Positions 9,681-20,485 of a DNA stretch of 64,000 nt are shown in pieces (the first letter of the stretch is position 1; every line of letters starts with the position of its first letter). The position numbers and the translations under genes are program-made. The notes beneath the pieces were generated by a model. The model worked only from the letters and a program-made list of their open reading frames with translations. It did no database searches and was not told where the DNA came from. Source of the stretch: Neofusicoccum parvum (Eukaryota; Ascomycota; Dothideomycetes; Botryosphaeriales; Botryosphaeriaceae); contig CP087217.1 of NCBI GenBank assembly GCA_020912385.1, positions 186,001-250,000 of the forward strand. The letters run 5' to 3'.

Positions 9681-11045
9681 TTAAGCTGCAACCTTCAGCT
9701 TCTTGCTCTGATTTTGCTGAACCTCGTCTCCTCCAGCATCTTCGCCGTTATGCTCGCCATGGCCTGGTTCGGTTGCCGACGTACGCTTCTTTGTATTGTC
9801 CAAACCAGCAGAGACCTCAGCTATAGGAGCCGCATAAGTAGTCATCCGAGTCTCCCCCGTGCTGTGATGTACCAGCTTATCCTCACGCGGCTGAGTGATG
9901 AGGGGCTTCAGGTACTCTTCGATCGTCTCGTGAACCTCTTGGGAGTGGTTGAGACAATTCCGACAGGAAATCTTCAAATCCTTGATCCCGCGAACTTGAG
10001 TTAATGGCTTTAGAGCGTGAGTAAACTCGCTAGGATGATAAGAACGCCATATTTCCTCGAATTGAGTGACGTCCAGGATTATTTTTTCCAATTCAAAGCA
10101 GTTGCGTAGAGATTGGCATGCCGAGGTCCAATAATTAAGCGAAGATAGATCTGGGCAGCCGATAGACAGACTCCGGACGAATCGCTGGCGAGAAGTTACC
10201 ATCCCGCTCAACGCACAGGAGAAATAAGGGATTTGGAAATCTCCAATACTGAGCGTATTGAGCCGGTAGAAGATCGGAACCACCTCACCGTGGACACTCC
10301 TGCTGACCTCAAGCAAAGCGAGCTTGTCTTTCATAGGTGGAGACCTAAAGAAGCTAGCGCCATAACCATATACGCGTTCATCCTGAAGGAACACGCGGCT
10401 GTGGAGCCGAGACACTTCCTTATTCCTTTGCTTCTTGCTCACCCCCCAATCAACTAGCCTCACCCATTCTTTGCAAGGCATGCTCAGAGAGTACTCGTAG
10501 ATCTCAAGACGCAGCTCGGCTGGAAGCTTCATGAGAGGGAAGACACCACGATTGGTGGGGAAGAGGATGGAGAAGTGCCCGACCACGATGGCGAAAGAAG
10601 TAGTGTAGAATTCCTCGACATCCCCAGGCATGGCAAAGTTTCTGTACTCGGTACTCAATGGGATAATCGGAGGGTCGTAGTCGTAGAAGAAGTCCTTGAG
10701 CATCGTCCGTATGCGAGCAAGAGCCAGACTATGCAACCCGAAATACGGGAATTGCTTCTGGATCCACTCGAGTATGTCTTTGCCGGTAGGTGCACAGCTG
10801 GGATGATTGATAATAGCAAGTGCAATAATCTGGATCGATCGCAATCGCGGCTTGCGCTCTCCACAATCTGGAATGGCCGGTTTGCAGGGAAGGACGGTTG
10901 CTGGTGTGACGATCCCGGGAGCCTGCAAGCATCCGAACCGCGCTAGCAAAGTTTGCTGTTGCACTCTGCTGTTCAGGATACGCCTTTGATCCTCATCCAT
11001 CTGCGCAGAACGAGCAGAGAAAAAAGCTTGAGGATAGCGAGGCAT
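9681..11045 (-). CDS. 2EXR/F-box-like protein with a forkhead-like N-terminal segment
   Basis: Intronless frame of 454 residues from ATG at 11045 (MPRYPQAFFSARSAQMDED); upstream codons contain no in-frame ATG before non-ATG starts. Residues about 169-330 begin FPLMKLPAELRLEIYEYSL, the motif of fungal 2EXR/F-box-like proteins, followed by the usual LALLEVSRSVHGEVVPIFY. Residues about 69-125 (ALAIINHP, ILEWIQKQFPYF) look like a diverged forkhead winged helix, although the second half is weak. The C-terminus is charged and ends QSKKLKVAA, a possible nuclear signal. The 2EXR family assignment is fairly secure; the molecular role is unknown. It might act as a substrate adaptor or a regulator. Confidence 0.75.
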   Translation of the reverse strand: MPRYPQAFFSARSAQMDEDQRRILNSRVQQQTLLARFGCLQAPGIVTPATVLPCKPAIPDCGERKPRLRSIQIIALAIINHPSCAPTGKDILEWIQKQFPYFGLHSLALARIRTMLKDFFYDYDPPIIPLSTEYRNFAMPGDVEEFYTTSFAIVVGHFSILFPTNRGVFPLMKLPAELRLEIYEYSLSMPCKEWVRLVDWGVSKKQRNKEVSRLHSRVFLQDERVYGYGASFFRSPPMKDKLALLEVSRSVHGEVVPIFYRLNTLSIGDFQIPYFSCALSGMVTSRQRFVRSLSIGCPDLSSLNYWTSACQSLRNCFELEKIILDVTQFEEIWRSYHPSEFTHALKPLTQVRGIKDLKISCRNCLNHSQEVHETIEEYLKPLITQPREDKLVHHSTGETRMTTYAAPIAEVSAGLDNTKKRTSATEPGHGEHNGEDAGGDEVQQNQSKKLKVAA

Positions 11046-11647
11046 GTTGGCGAGAGCGGGGAGCCTAGGAAGGAAACGCAGGTGAGGATAGGAAAGCTTG
11101 CGGCGGGCTTGGGCCTGCAAGTTGGTCAGATTGTACGGTAAGGTACCTGAGGCGCGGGTTCGACGCTGTCACCAGCGGTGTTGCTGTCGGAAGAGCACCG
11201 CACGGAAGAGGGTCGGTGTTGAAAAGCGCGTTGAGGAAAGGGTGCTGACGTGCTGTTGGTGATTGACGTGAGGCGTTTTACGCGGTGAGATAATCATGAC
11301 AGTTCGCTTAAGTTGGGGATGGGTCGCCTGCCGGATAAAGAAGTAAGGTGAAGGTGAAAGGGACCAGCGTCCAACGATGGCGCCCCCGTGCAGGTGCGCC
11401 AGGCTCGAGGCGTGCGGCGATGTCGGCTTGAGAGGCCATGGTCGTATGGAGGGACAGCGGGCAAACGCAAGCAGCGTGGGCGTGCACAACCCAGAAAATG
11501 CACGCCAGTCAATTCACAACTTCGTCAAGCTTTCATCACTCTGGAATCACAAAGTCTGAATAGTTGTCACCGTCATAAGAATGGTATTTTGGCCTATAAT
11601 ACACGCCATCCTTTGCCCCAACGTGATTCCATCTCGGCGAACGCGCC
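11046..11647. other. Gene-free stretch
   Basis: This is the upstream region of the 2EXR-like gene and the 3' flank of the mS26 gene. I see no gene or clear motif. Confidence 0.5.
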
Positions 11648-12571
11648 TCAGATCTTGCCACCGGTAAGCTCCTCGGCGATTCTCTGAATGCGTTTTTGGG
11701 TGGGAGAGCTATAATCGTACGCACGATCCATTGCCTTGGAGCCCTGTCTCTTGCTCTTGGCAAGCATCTCGGCTGTGTTCAAGGGCGCATCCTTGGCCCA
11801 GATGCTGCGACCCGTCTTGGAATTGAATTCGCTGAAGCCCGGAAGGTCGTCTTCAGTACCAAACGTCTCTTCGATGGTCTTGGAAAGCTGTTCTTCTGTG
11901 ACAATGTACTCTCTGGCGTGCATGTAAAGTGTGTGCAGGGCGCTCTTTCTTGCCTCCGCCTTGGCCACCTCCTGTCTTGCGAAGGCAGCCCTCTTTCTGC
12001 CCACGTTCTTCTTGGGTGCGGTATCGTAGGCGCCGCTAAGGAATTCACGGACGGCTCTCGACACGCTTGGGCTGGTGAAGACTTCGTCGTCGCGCGGCGG
12101 CTTGTTGATGAGGCGTTTCTGCTCGGCCTGGCGTTCTGCGCCGCGCTTGGCCAGGTATTCGTCCGTCCTCTTCTTACGCTTGTCGAGAGAAATCACACCT
12201 TCCCGCAAGTTCCTCCTCCGCAATGCTGACAACCGTTGTTTCCAGGCAAGGCGTTCCGCATGCGGCCCACTCGGCGCGACATCTTGGGACGGCTCCGGGG
12301 TGGCGTTTTTGATGAAGTCTTCGGAGGTCTTGTCAAATTGGCTGCGCGTGACAAAGATATTGCGAGGAACAGGCAGCGAGCCCTTTTTGACGGGGGTGTA
12401 GGGCGCAGTCTGCTGCGGCGGCTTGGGGACGTCGATGTACTTTGGCGACTCGGGGCCGACCTGGCGCGAGGCAGACGAGGAGGTGAATGTGCGACGCGCT
12501 ACGGAGGCATTGGCGCAGGTATGGCACCGGATCGAGGATGACAGAAGCGCCCGGGCGTTCGAGGGAGGCAT
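11648..12571 (-). CDS. Mitochondrial small-subunit ribosomal protein mS26-like
   Basis: Intronless frame of 307 residues starting MPPSNARALLSSSIRCHTC. The first 45 residues are rich in Ser, Arg and Ala without acidic residues, a typical mitochondrial presequence. The central part is long, basic and helical (LAWKQRLSALRRRNLREG, then DEYLAKRGAERQAEQKRL). The conserved block SALHTLYMHAREYIVTEEQL followed by an acidic ETFGTEDD segment is characteristic of fungal mS26 (yeast Pet123 family). The open frame extends upstream of this ATG without an equally good start. It is divergent from NOG2, with starts 316 bp apart. mS26 assignment is from memory of the family and moderately secure. Confidence 0.8.
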   Translation of the reverse strand: MPPSNARALLSSSIRCHTCANASVARRTFTSSSASRQVGPESPKYIDVPKPPQQTAPYTPVKKGSLPVPRNIFVTRSQFDKTSEDFIKNATPEPSQDVAPSGPHAERLAWKQRLSALRRRNLREGVISLDKRKKRTDEYLAKRGAERQAEQKRLINKPPRDDEVFTSPSVSRAVREFLSGAYDTAPKKNVGRKRAAFARQEVAKAEARKSALHTLYMHAREYIVTEEQLSKTIEETFGTEDDLPGFSEFNSKTGRSIWAKDAPLNTAEMLAKSKRQGSKAMDRAYDYSSPTQKRIQRIAEELTGGKI

Positions 12572-12887
12572 GGCTGATGGCGGCTGCTCGAGGTGTCGGG
12601 CGTGTCGTCGCCAGACTTTCGCAGACGCTTTGTCGGGAGAGCCTCGGGAGTTCAGTCTTGGCGGCGAAATCTTGGCAGCGTCGGCGCCCCGAAGAAAAAA
12701 GATCGTGCGCCCGAGCGTTGCAGCGCACTCAACTTCTCTGCTCCGCCCGCTTTTCTTTTTTTCTCTCTCCTCTGCACTGCCCAGAACTTGCTCTCGCAAG
12801 CACCTGGTCCAGCCGCCACGCTGCCACTCGCTCCCTCCCAATCCAAGCAGCTGCCGCGCGAGCGCATCGCTGCGCACCACCGCCACC
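12572..12887. promoter_or_regulatory. Shared divergent promoter of mS26-like gene and NOG2
   Basis: Only 316 bp separate the two start codons. The region contains a pyrimidine-rich run (cttttctttttttctctctcctc, near 12750-12774) close to the NOG2 side and no TATA box, as is common for ribosome-related genes in fungi. Shared regulation is an inference. Confidence 0.55.
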
Positions 12888-15039
12888 ATGGGTACCGGCA
12901 AGAAAGAGGCGAGTAGGAAGGAGAGGCAGGGGAAGACCGGCGATGGCATGGCCAACGTCAAGGTTAAGGGCGAGAACTTCTACCGGTATGTCCGCCCCCG
13001 CATGGCTCCTCGGACACTCCTGCTGACCGTGCACACAGCTCTGGGAAGAGGGTGAAGATGCTCAACATGTACAAGGATGGCAAGCCGCAGAGAAACGCTC
13101 GCGGCGACATCACCAAGGACGCATCCTACCAGTCGAGGGAAGTCCCCACTGCCCGTATCGAGCCGAACCGGAAATGGTTCACCAACTCCCGCGTTATCAG
13201 CCAAGAGTCCCTGGCCGCCTTCCGCACCGCCATGTCCGAGCGTGCTACGGACCCATACTCTGTGCTGTTGAAGTCGAACAAGCTGCCTATGTCCCTGATC
13301 AGAGACGGCCAGGACAAGGTGAACGGCATCAAGCAACATCAGGCCAAGATGACCATCGACACATCTCCCTTCAGTGATACCTTCGGCCCGAAGGCACAAA
13401 GGAAGAGGGTGAAGATTGGTGTTTCAAGCATTGAAGATCTTGCTGGCGAGACGGTCAAGTCTCATGATGACTACTTGGACCGTCTGGAACAGGCTCAACT
13501 TCTCAGTGGAAACTCTGGAGCAGCTGCCGAAGATGGTGACGACTTCGATGCAGGCACGACCTCTGCCGCCCGTGAGGCTGTGTTTTCCAAGGGACAGAGC
13601 AAGAGGATTTGGAACGAGCTGTACAAGGTTATCGACTCATCTGACGTCGTGATACACGTCCTCGATGCCAGAGACCCTCTTGGAACAAGGTGTCGTTCGG
13701 TGGAAAAGTACATCAAGGAGGAAGCGCCCCACAAGCACCTAATCTTCGTGCTAAACAAGTGTGATTTGGTGCCGACAAAGGTCGCTGTAAGTGCAAACTT
13801 CTCCTTACATTTTTACACAATGCACATTTCCTATTGTTCCCATTGCTAAGTCAGGGCTTCTTCCGGCACTCGTTGCAACTCTCTATGGAAGTAGTCCGTT
13901 ACAGCTTTGGGAGATCAAGCTCGTCCCGCCGCTTCTTGCCGTCATGGCTTTGGAGTTGGTCATTCTCCGTCTTGGGGTTTGTCCGCAAGGGTCTGAGAAT
14001 GATTCGTTTGAGTTGAGGGCCGTGTCCGCATTCAGTGGCCTTCATGGCGGTCCTCTTAGTAACGTTTCATACACGCCCACTCAATCGTGATGCACTTTTA
14101 GAAAGTTTCATCGACTGACATGATCATCAGGCTGCTTGGGTCCGTTACCTTTCCAAAGACTTCCCCACTCTCGCCTTCCATGCTTCAATAAACAACAGCT
14201 TCGGCAAAGGTTCCCTAATTTCTCTTCTGCGCCAATTCTCTTCCCTGCACTCTGACCGCAAGCAAATTTCTTGTGGTCTGATCGGGTACCCCAACACTGG
14301 CAAATCCTCAATCATCAACACTTTGAGGAAGAAGAAGGTTTGCACGACTGCACCCATCCCCGGCGAGACGAAGGTCTGGCAATACGTCACACTCATGAAG
14401 AGGATATACCTTATCGACTGCCCGGGTATAGTCCCTCCCAACGGCAATGACACCGATGCGGATCTTCTACTCCGCGGTGTTGTACGTGTTGAGAAGACTG
14501 AGCACCCGGAACAATACGTTGCAGCTGCGCTAGGAAAGTGCAAGAAGCAGCATGTCATTCGGACATATGAGATCAAGGACTACAAGGATGCAACCGATTT
14601 CTTGGAGCAACTTGCTCGAAAGGGTGGAAGATTGCTGAAGGGTGGCGAGGCTGATTTGGACGGTGTTGCTAAGATGGTCCTCACCGACTTCCTTCGTGGC
14701 AAGATCCCTTGGTACACACCTCTCCCAGATATCGATGATGACAAAGCGGGCAACCCCGAGGGTCGGGAGGGGCGACTCGGCGAGATGCCGCGGAAGAGGA
14801 AGCGTGAGGAAGAAAGCAAATCGGAAGCAGGGGGCGAGGTCCAAGAGCCCGAGGATGAGGATGACTTCGAGGGCTTCGACGATGAGGAGGATGAAGATTC
14901 TGAGAACGATTCCGAGGAAGGTGCCGAAACTCTGGTTGCCGACGAGGAGGATGAGGATGAAGATGACGAGGAGGTTGAGGCTGACCTTGCACGGATATCG
15001 GAAGCATTAGCCAGTGCGAAGAAGAAGAGGAAGACTTAG
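12888..15039 (+). CDS. NOG2: Nucleolar GTP-binding protein 2 (ribosome assembly GTPase)
   Basis: Nog2/Nug2 is a circularly permuted GTPase needed for late nuclear maturation of the 60S subunit. Exons 12888-12985, 13039-13786 and 14131-15039 join to 1,755 nt or 584 residues. The ATG is in a strong context (GCCACCATGG). The permuted order of G motifs is visible: NKCD (G4) at residues 272-275, then GYPNTGKSS (G1) at 334-342, and DCPG (G3) at 378-381. The N-terminus carries KRVKMLNMYKDGKPQRN, typical of the NGP1NT domain. The tail is a long Glu/Asp-rich run ending KKKRKT. Intron 2 (344 nt) is long for this genome but joining across it gives the expected VPTKVA-AAWVRYLSKDFPTL. The final pre-ribosomal role is from the family. 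Confidence 0.96.
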
Positions 15040-15851
15040 GTAGTTAGCCTATAGCTCTTCCTTCAGTTAACCATGATACCCCGTAATGTTCAGCGGATGC
15101 GTCCGTCTCGCTTGTTGCTTCATTTTTCCTTATATGTTCCATCGATCCCGTTGCGTCACCACTCGAGTCCGTCTCTCCAACATAGCCACTGCGGAACATA
15201 CGCTTCTACCGTGACGCATTGTCATGCGCCAAGGTATTTCACCTAGGGCTGGCAAAGGATGCTTGCACTCCGAACGCCACAAAGCAAGCAAGCAGGCACG
15301 TAGTAAGCAGAACGTACGCAGTAAGCAGCCATGCAGCAAGCCAACCCACGCCTCTCCCGAAGCTGCTTACGCACCTGCATACACGAATTCACGCAGCGCG
15401 GCTCCGCTCTCCGCCCGCCGACCGGCCGTGTAACCGACCCCCTTCCTTCAGCACTTCAAGGTCGCCCAACATTCCTGCAGTTTCCGCTAACACCCGAGAG
15501 AAAGGGAAACAAGAAGGGCAGTTGGAACTAACGCGCGGAGATGCCGCAAATGTGGGGTTGATTCTGACTCCGCGGGGTGCCCGCCCTCGAGCGGGCAAAG
15601 CTTATTCGATCGCCCCGTGTTCCCCGTCTGATCATCAGGCTGACTATAGCGCATCTCGGGTCCGTTCCTGTGGTTCCAATGCTCGGCAAATGCAGCGCGA
15701 CGCGACGGCGCGGGTCGGCCAAGCGCGAGCCAAATAAATGCGGGCAGGGCATACATATACACATGTAGGACGTCAGCTTCTCAGCGTTCAAAGCAGTCTG
15801 CCGCCCGCCCAACCCTTCCATCCGCTCCACCACCGCACGGCAGAAGCAGCG
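15040..15851. other. Gene-free stretch upstream of FAD monooxygenase
   Basis: This is the 3' flank of NOG2 and the promoter region of the monooxygenase. It has a short run of gcaagcaagcaggca-type repeats near 15283-15300. Open frames here lack similarity that I recognise. Confidence 0.5.
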
Positions 15852-17608
15852 ATGGCGGCGCCGACGAGCTCATTCCGCCACAGCAAGAACGCCGGCCTGG
15901 TCGACAGCGCGAGCCACATCCTGCACGAGGGCAAGCTAGTAAGTAAGCCGCGCTCCACCCACCTCGCCCGCCGGCCAGCCGCACTCACGCCCCGCGCCCG
16001 CAGAACACCACCTACCCGACGCGCAGCCTGCAGTTCCTCGAGCACGCCGCCGCCGCCGACGACGACCCCATCCCCCCGCCCCCCGCCACCTGCCCGCTCG
16101 ACATCCTCGTCGTCGGCGCGGGCATCGGCGGCCTCGCGGCCGCCACGGCGCTGCGCCTGCGCGGCCACGCCGTCGCCGTCGTCGAGCAGGCGCCCGAGCT
16201 GGCCGAGGTCGGCGCCGGCGTGCAGGTGCCGCCCAACGCGACGCGGCTGCTGCGCCGCTGGGGCGTCGCGCCGCTGCTCGCGCCGCGCTGCGTCCGGCCC
16301 GAGGCGTCGGTGTTCCGTCGCTGGGCGGACTCGAGCGCCGTTGGGAGGGTCGGGTTGATGCCCGCGGTTGGGGAGTGGTTTGGCGCGCCGTATTGGGTGG
16401 TGCATCGCGCGGATTATCAGAGGGCGTTGTATGAGCGCGCGGTGGGGTTGGGCGTGGAGGTGGTGTTTGGGCAGAGGGTGGTTGGGATTGATGAGGGGAG
16501 GGGCGCGGTGAGGGTGGAGGGCGGGGGGGAGTGGGTGGCGGATTTGGTGGTCGCGGCTGATGGTATGTAGGGGTGGGTGGATGGGGTTGGGTTGGTGGTG
16601 CGAGAGGCGTGCTGTTCGCTGACGCTCGATCGATTGTAGGTATTCACTCGGAAGGTCGGAAAGCGGTGCTGAAGGATAGGGATCAGCCGCCTGTTTTGAC
16701 TGGGTTGGCGGCGTATCGGGCGACGATTCCTGCGGAGAAGATCAAGGAGGATCCTGATACGGCGTGGATGCTGGATAGATACATCCAGAATGGCTGGTAG
16801 GTGTCCAGGTCGGAAGCGAGTACAGCAGAGCTGATACTGAGTCGAGGCTCGGAGATGCGCGCCATGTTGTCACGTATACCATTGCTGGTGGAGAAGCAGT
16901 GAATGTGGTTCTGATCCATCCAGAGCCGTCAGACCCAAGCACATGGAAGCAAGAAACCGCGATTTCAGACATGAAGCGGGAGTTTGAGGGGTGGGATCAC
17001 AGGTCTGAGATGCTTTTCAGTCTTCCAGGCAGTCGCTGACACACTACAGAGTAACAAAGCTCATCAGCTTGATTGACAAGACGCTCAAATGGCCACTCAT
17101 GGCCGGCCAAGCGCTCGATCACTGGGTGTCTGAATCGAGCAGGGTAGTCATCATGGGGGATGCAGCCCATGCCATGTTGCCGTTCATGTCACAAGGTATG
17201 CCGCTGACCGCATGCTTTGGTCGCCTCTGCCGTGTACTTACCCGCCAAATAACAGGAGCCGCGCAAGCTGTAGAAGATGGTGGCAGTCTGGCGACGCTCG
17301 TGTCATCCATCTCGTCGCGGTCGGAGCTCCCAACGGCGCTCCGTATCTTCGAGCAGCTCCGCATCCCGCGCACTGCACAGATGCAGCAGGCCAGCTTTGT
17401 CAACGGGCGCATCTTCCACTTCCGAGACGGACCAGAGCAGCGGGCGCGCGATGCGGCGATGCGCGATGAGGTCGAGCACAAGCATTATCTGCAGAGTCCG
17501 AACGGGCTGAGCGATCCGACGACGCAGATATGGTGTTATGGCCACGATGCAGAGGAGGAGGCGAGGAAGGCGTGGGAGAGGGAGATGGAGACGAGCGCGA
17601 GGCTGTAG
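15852..17608 (+). CDS. FAD-dependent monooxygenase (salicylate hydroxylase-like)
   Basis: Group A flavoprotein hydroxylase that would hydroxylate an aromatic substrate with NAD(P)H and oxygen; the substrate cannot be read from sequence. Six exons: 15852-15938, 16004-16562, 16640-16796, 16847-17002, 17050-17195 and 17256-17608, totalling 1,458 nt or 485 residues with all phases consistent. The three family motifs are present: GAGIGG at residues 67-72 (FAD dinucleotide fold), the ADG of the DG motif at 214-216, and GDAAHAMLPFMSQG at 356-369. The donor of intron 4 is GTCTGA, weaker than usual. The acceptor of intron 3 (TCGAG) was chosen because it alone restores WLGDARHVVTYTI. Codon usage in exon 2 is extremely GC-rich. 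The gene stands alone, with no obvious pathway neighbours. Confidence 0.9.
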
Positions 17609-18515
17609 GTGGATTGCAGGGCTGTCGGGCGGGATGCCAGTTGTGGATTGGCTGAGCGGAGCGACGTATTTCCTGGTCTTGGCGGGGCCGCTCACTTCAC
17701 GGCCGGTTCTCAGCCCGCTCGCGTGCACCAAAGAATATCCGTTCTGCCTTTGATTCACCCATGGTCCTGTGGGCTGGCTACCAGATTTGTAAGGCTTTCG
17801 TGGGGTGTTGTTGACCTACATCGACCGTGGAAGGGCCATTTCGTCCCCCCTACAGACTCACTCAGTGATAGGACCGCAACATGAGATGAATTATGCGTGT
17901 GGGTCGAAAACATTCATCCGGATGAAGCTACGATTTTTGTTCCTGTTCATTTATGTCCAGATGAATGCGTCGTCTCCCCATGCATGAAAGCGCAGGCAAA
18001 GACGAGCGGAGAGAAGCTCCAAGACACAACCCAAGTCCATCACTTCCAAACCCCACTTCCGCACATGCCTCTGGTCTATATAGATCCATATAGCACTTTT
18101 CTATTTCCAGCTGCGGTGCTTCGGCGCCGCCGCTCAGGAAGAGGCAATTGTAGCAGCGTACACTGCGGAAGCACTCTCGTCCCAACTGGGACATCTCCCA
18201 ATTGCAGTCACAGTCATACGCATTGGGACGACCGAGAAATGCATCGAAGGCTCAGAACAAGTCATTGCAGTTGTTGCAGCAGCTGTTCAGCAGAGCGCGG
18301 TGCTGGGAGCTGCGGCAGCGGGCGAGCGGGCTGCTCCCCCAGCGCGCCTGCCATGTTCAGAAAAACCGCGTCCTGCTCAGCGTGGCTGCCACTTTCAGAA
18401 AGAGCGCCTAAGCGAGCCAAAACAAACACCTGCTGCGCCCACACAGGCTTTCCTCCTCAACTCCTCTCCCCCATTCCCACAGAATTTGCCGTTGAGATCA
18501 CAATCCAACAGCAAA
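17609..18515. other. Upstream region of RNase H gene A
   Basis: No gene was recognised. A TATA-like site lies at 18077-18082. Parts of the leader look similar in order and wording to the leader of RNase H gene C (for example gcaatt...cgtaca...gcgg, and cgcctgccat), suggesting the promoters are duplicated copies; this needs alignment. Confidence 0.5.
18077..18082 (+). promoter_or_regulatory. TATA-like box upstream of RNase H gene A
   Basis: The sequence TATATA lies 434 bp upstream of the putative first ATG (18516). RNase H gene C has a similar site at a similar distance. Confidence 0.4.
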
Positions 18516-19381
18516 ATGTACGGAAGCAACAGGTAAGTGCAGCCCCATTCCCCCAAGCCTTGAATGTTCCGAACTTGACCAGACACAGCAGCGACTGGGC
18601 GAGCAAGTTCGCCGATCGAATGGCGCTGAGGTGGTTCCCAGAGGACTGCCTTGAAGCTGCCCCCGCCGCGGCACTCTAAGATGGACCCCTGCTGTCCTGC
18701 GATATTGCGAAGATCGTCCTTCGCCGGGGCCTCGACGCGTACGACTACGCCATGTTCCAGGATGTGCTGCATGAGCATGGGGCCATAAACGAACGTTTCC
18801 AGTTCTGGACGGATGCATCCTGTCCCAGCGGCCTCACTTCCTCTTGCGTAAATTCTGCCGTGGCCGTGGTAGTGCGCGCGGATTCCGAAGAGGTCAAGTT
18901 TGATACGACTACGGAGGTCGTAGCTGCGGAGCTGCTCCCCCCTCCCCACATCGAACTCATGGGAATCCGGAAGGCCTTGGTGGATTTTCTCCGCCGCTGT
19001 GAGGAGTACTCGGAGCCTGGAATCTCGAGAGAGGATCTGTCTGCGCGCTTGCCTTGGACTACCCTCGAAGGATTCTGCGATTGCTATGAGGAACTCCAGC
19101 AGCTAGCCGTATGGCCTGCAGAGCCTGTGGATTGTGGACTTTCGCGGGCGCACGGTCAGCTTCTGACAGAGGTTGTGGAGTTGTTGAAGCGCGTCAGCGA
19201 TCTCGGCGTTGAAGTGCTGATTCACTGGGTGCCAGGTCACACCGGCGTGCCTGGTAACGAGAAAGCTGACAAGGAGTCTGGGCGCGCTGCAGCCAAGGCG
19301 GATGACGCCGCGATTATGGCGCGTGTGAAGGACACGGACTTCCGTGCCCTTTTCGCAAGCATGAGAGAGTCTTCTTCGTAG
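18516..19381 (+). CDS. RNase H-fold protein A (possible 5' exon and in-frame stop)
   Basis: The secure part is the frame 18752-19381 (209 residues, MFQDVLHEHG). It carries an RNase H core: Asp in FQFWTDAS (residue 21), Glu in HIELMGIRKAL (68), Asp in GFCDCYEEL (110), and HWVPGHTGVPGNEKAD with His163 and Asp173. By analogy with genes B and C, a tiny first exon is likely at 18516-18532 (MYGSN plus AG, donor GTAAGT), joined at 18589 (ACACAG). That exon continues SDWASKFADRMALRWFPED in the same frame as the core but meets TAA at 18677-18679. Either a further intron removes this stop, translation starts at 18752, or the gene is broken. It is the most diverged of three neighbouring paralogues; the retroelement-type PGNExAD motif suggests domestication. 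Activity would be cleavage of RNA in RNA:DNA hybrids. Confidence 0.72.
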
Positions 19382-20485
19382 GGAGCTGACTCGATCAAGC
19401 TTGCCTAGCCTCGCTTATGCAAGCTCCTCGTTCGGTTCCACCAGGCTGTAATGGTCTCGGATCCGTCACCCGCCACAAACCAGCCGTCTGCGTACATCCC
19501 CAATCGCATCTCCTTACACACAGTCCCTTTGGCCTTCTCTCCCCCTGCGTCTTCGATCCCGAGCTTCCCAATCATTGCACTTGGTTCCCAACTTGACATG
19601 ATGATGGTAGCATTCGCAAATGGGGAGCAAGCTCACTTGAGTTGCTGGCCGCCTACTGGCTTCGGCTGGAGTGGTCATGCAATTGCGTAGATCCATCTAT
19701 ACCAATCTGATCAAACCTGGGCTTAGATATTGTAGGTAGATGGACAGCATTCCCACAAACCCACGTTGCCTTCAGGTAGCATGGCTCTTTGTGAAGGAAA
19801 AGGGACGGGGATTCCCAAAATCTTGGCGAAGGAAGCGGTACAGCTCAGAGCGGGCCAACCCCGCCTCTCAGGACAGCACCTGGGGGCTTAACCTTTTTTT
19901 CGTTGTTCTTCTTGCTACACGCAGGAGCTCAAGGAAGAAGTTGAAGTGAAAGCGGCTGCATGGATAGCTCGAGCTCTGATGCCAGATAGGCCTGCAATTC
20001 TTGTGTCTGGCAACTTGGCTCCATATGGATGCTTCACCTAGGCCGAGTAACAGCATTGTAATGACATCTGCACAGGTTCATACCCACCATACCTGCTGTC
20101 ACTTGGGCGAAGTATCAAGAGGAGAAGGTAGATCAGACACTCATGGGTTTATCTATCACAAAAGCGAGGAGACTGCTCAACCAGAACTGCTGTGGCATAT
20201 GTAGCAACGCTGTCCGTAGACCGTGGACGCAAGTTGGCGTAATCAGGCTGCCGAGTCGAGATGCCAACCCAGTCGAGATGCCCACTGAGTCCAGCGGCCT
20301 TGCATATTGGTGGCAGAATCTCGCCGCGAGAGGCGGTGAAGCTTTCCAGCGGCAGCGGTGAGTGCTGGATGGGTTTGGTGCGTGCTGTTGGACCCTGATG
20401 GTTGTCATGGTGATGGGGTGCGGCGAGGGTACTTCAGTTTCCCGCTCCCTCCGACCGTCTTCTCTCCCCACGGACTTCCGTCAAC
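19382..20485. other. Spacer between RNase H genes A and B
   Basis: No gene is seen. The spacer holds short segments that recur in the same order in the B-C spacer (near 19574, 19633 and 19908) and one degenerate copy of the GGGAT..CC element at 19803-19842. Confidence 0.6.
19803..19842 (+). repeat. GGGAT element, copy 1 (degenerate)
   Basis: Starts ggacggggattccca and ends gaagcggtaca like the two full 46-bp units at 21736-21827, but lacks about 6 nt and has the aatcccgg half altered. Confidence 0.75.
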
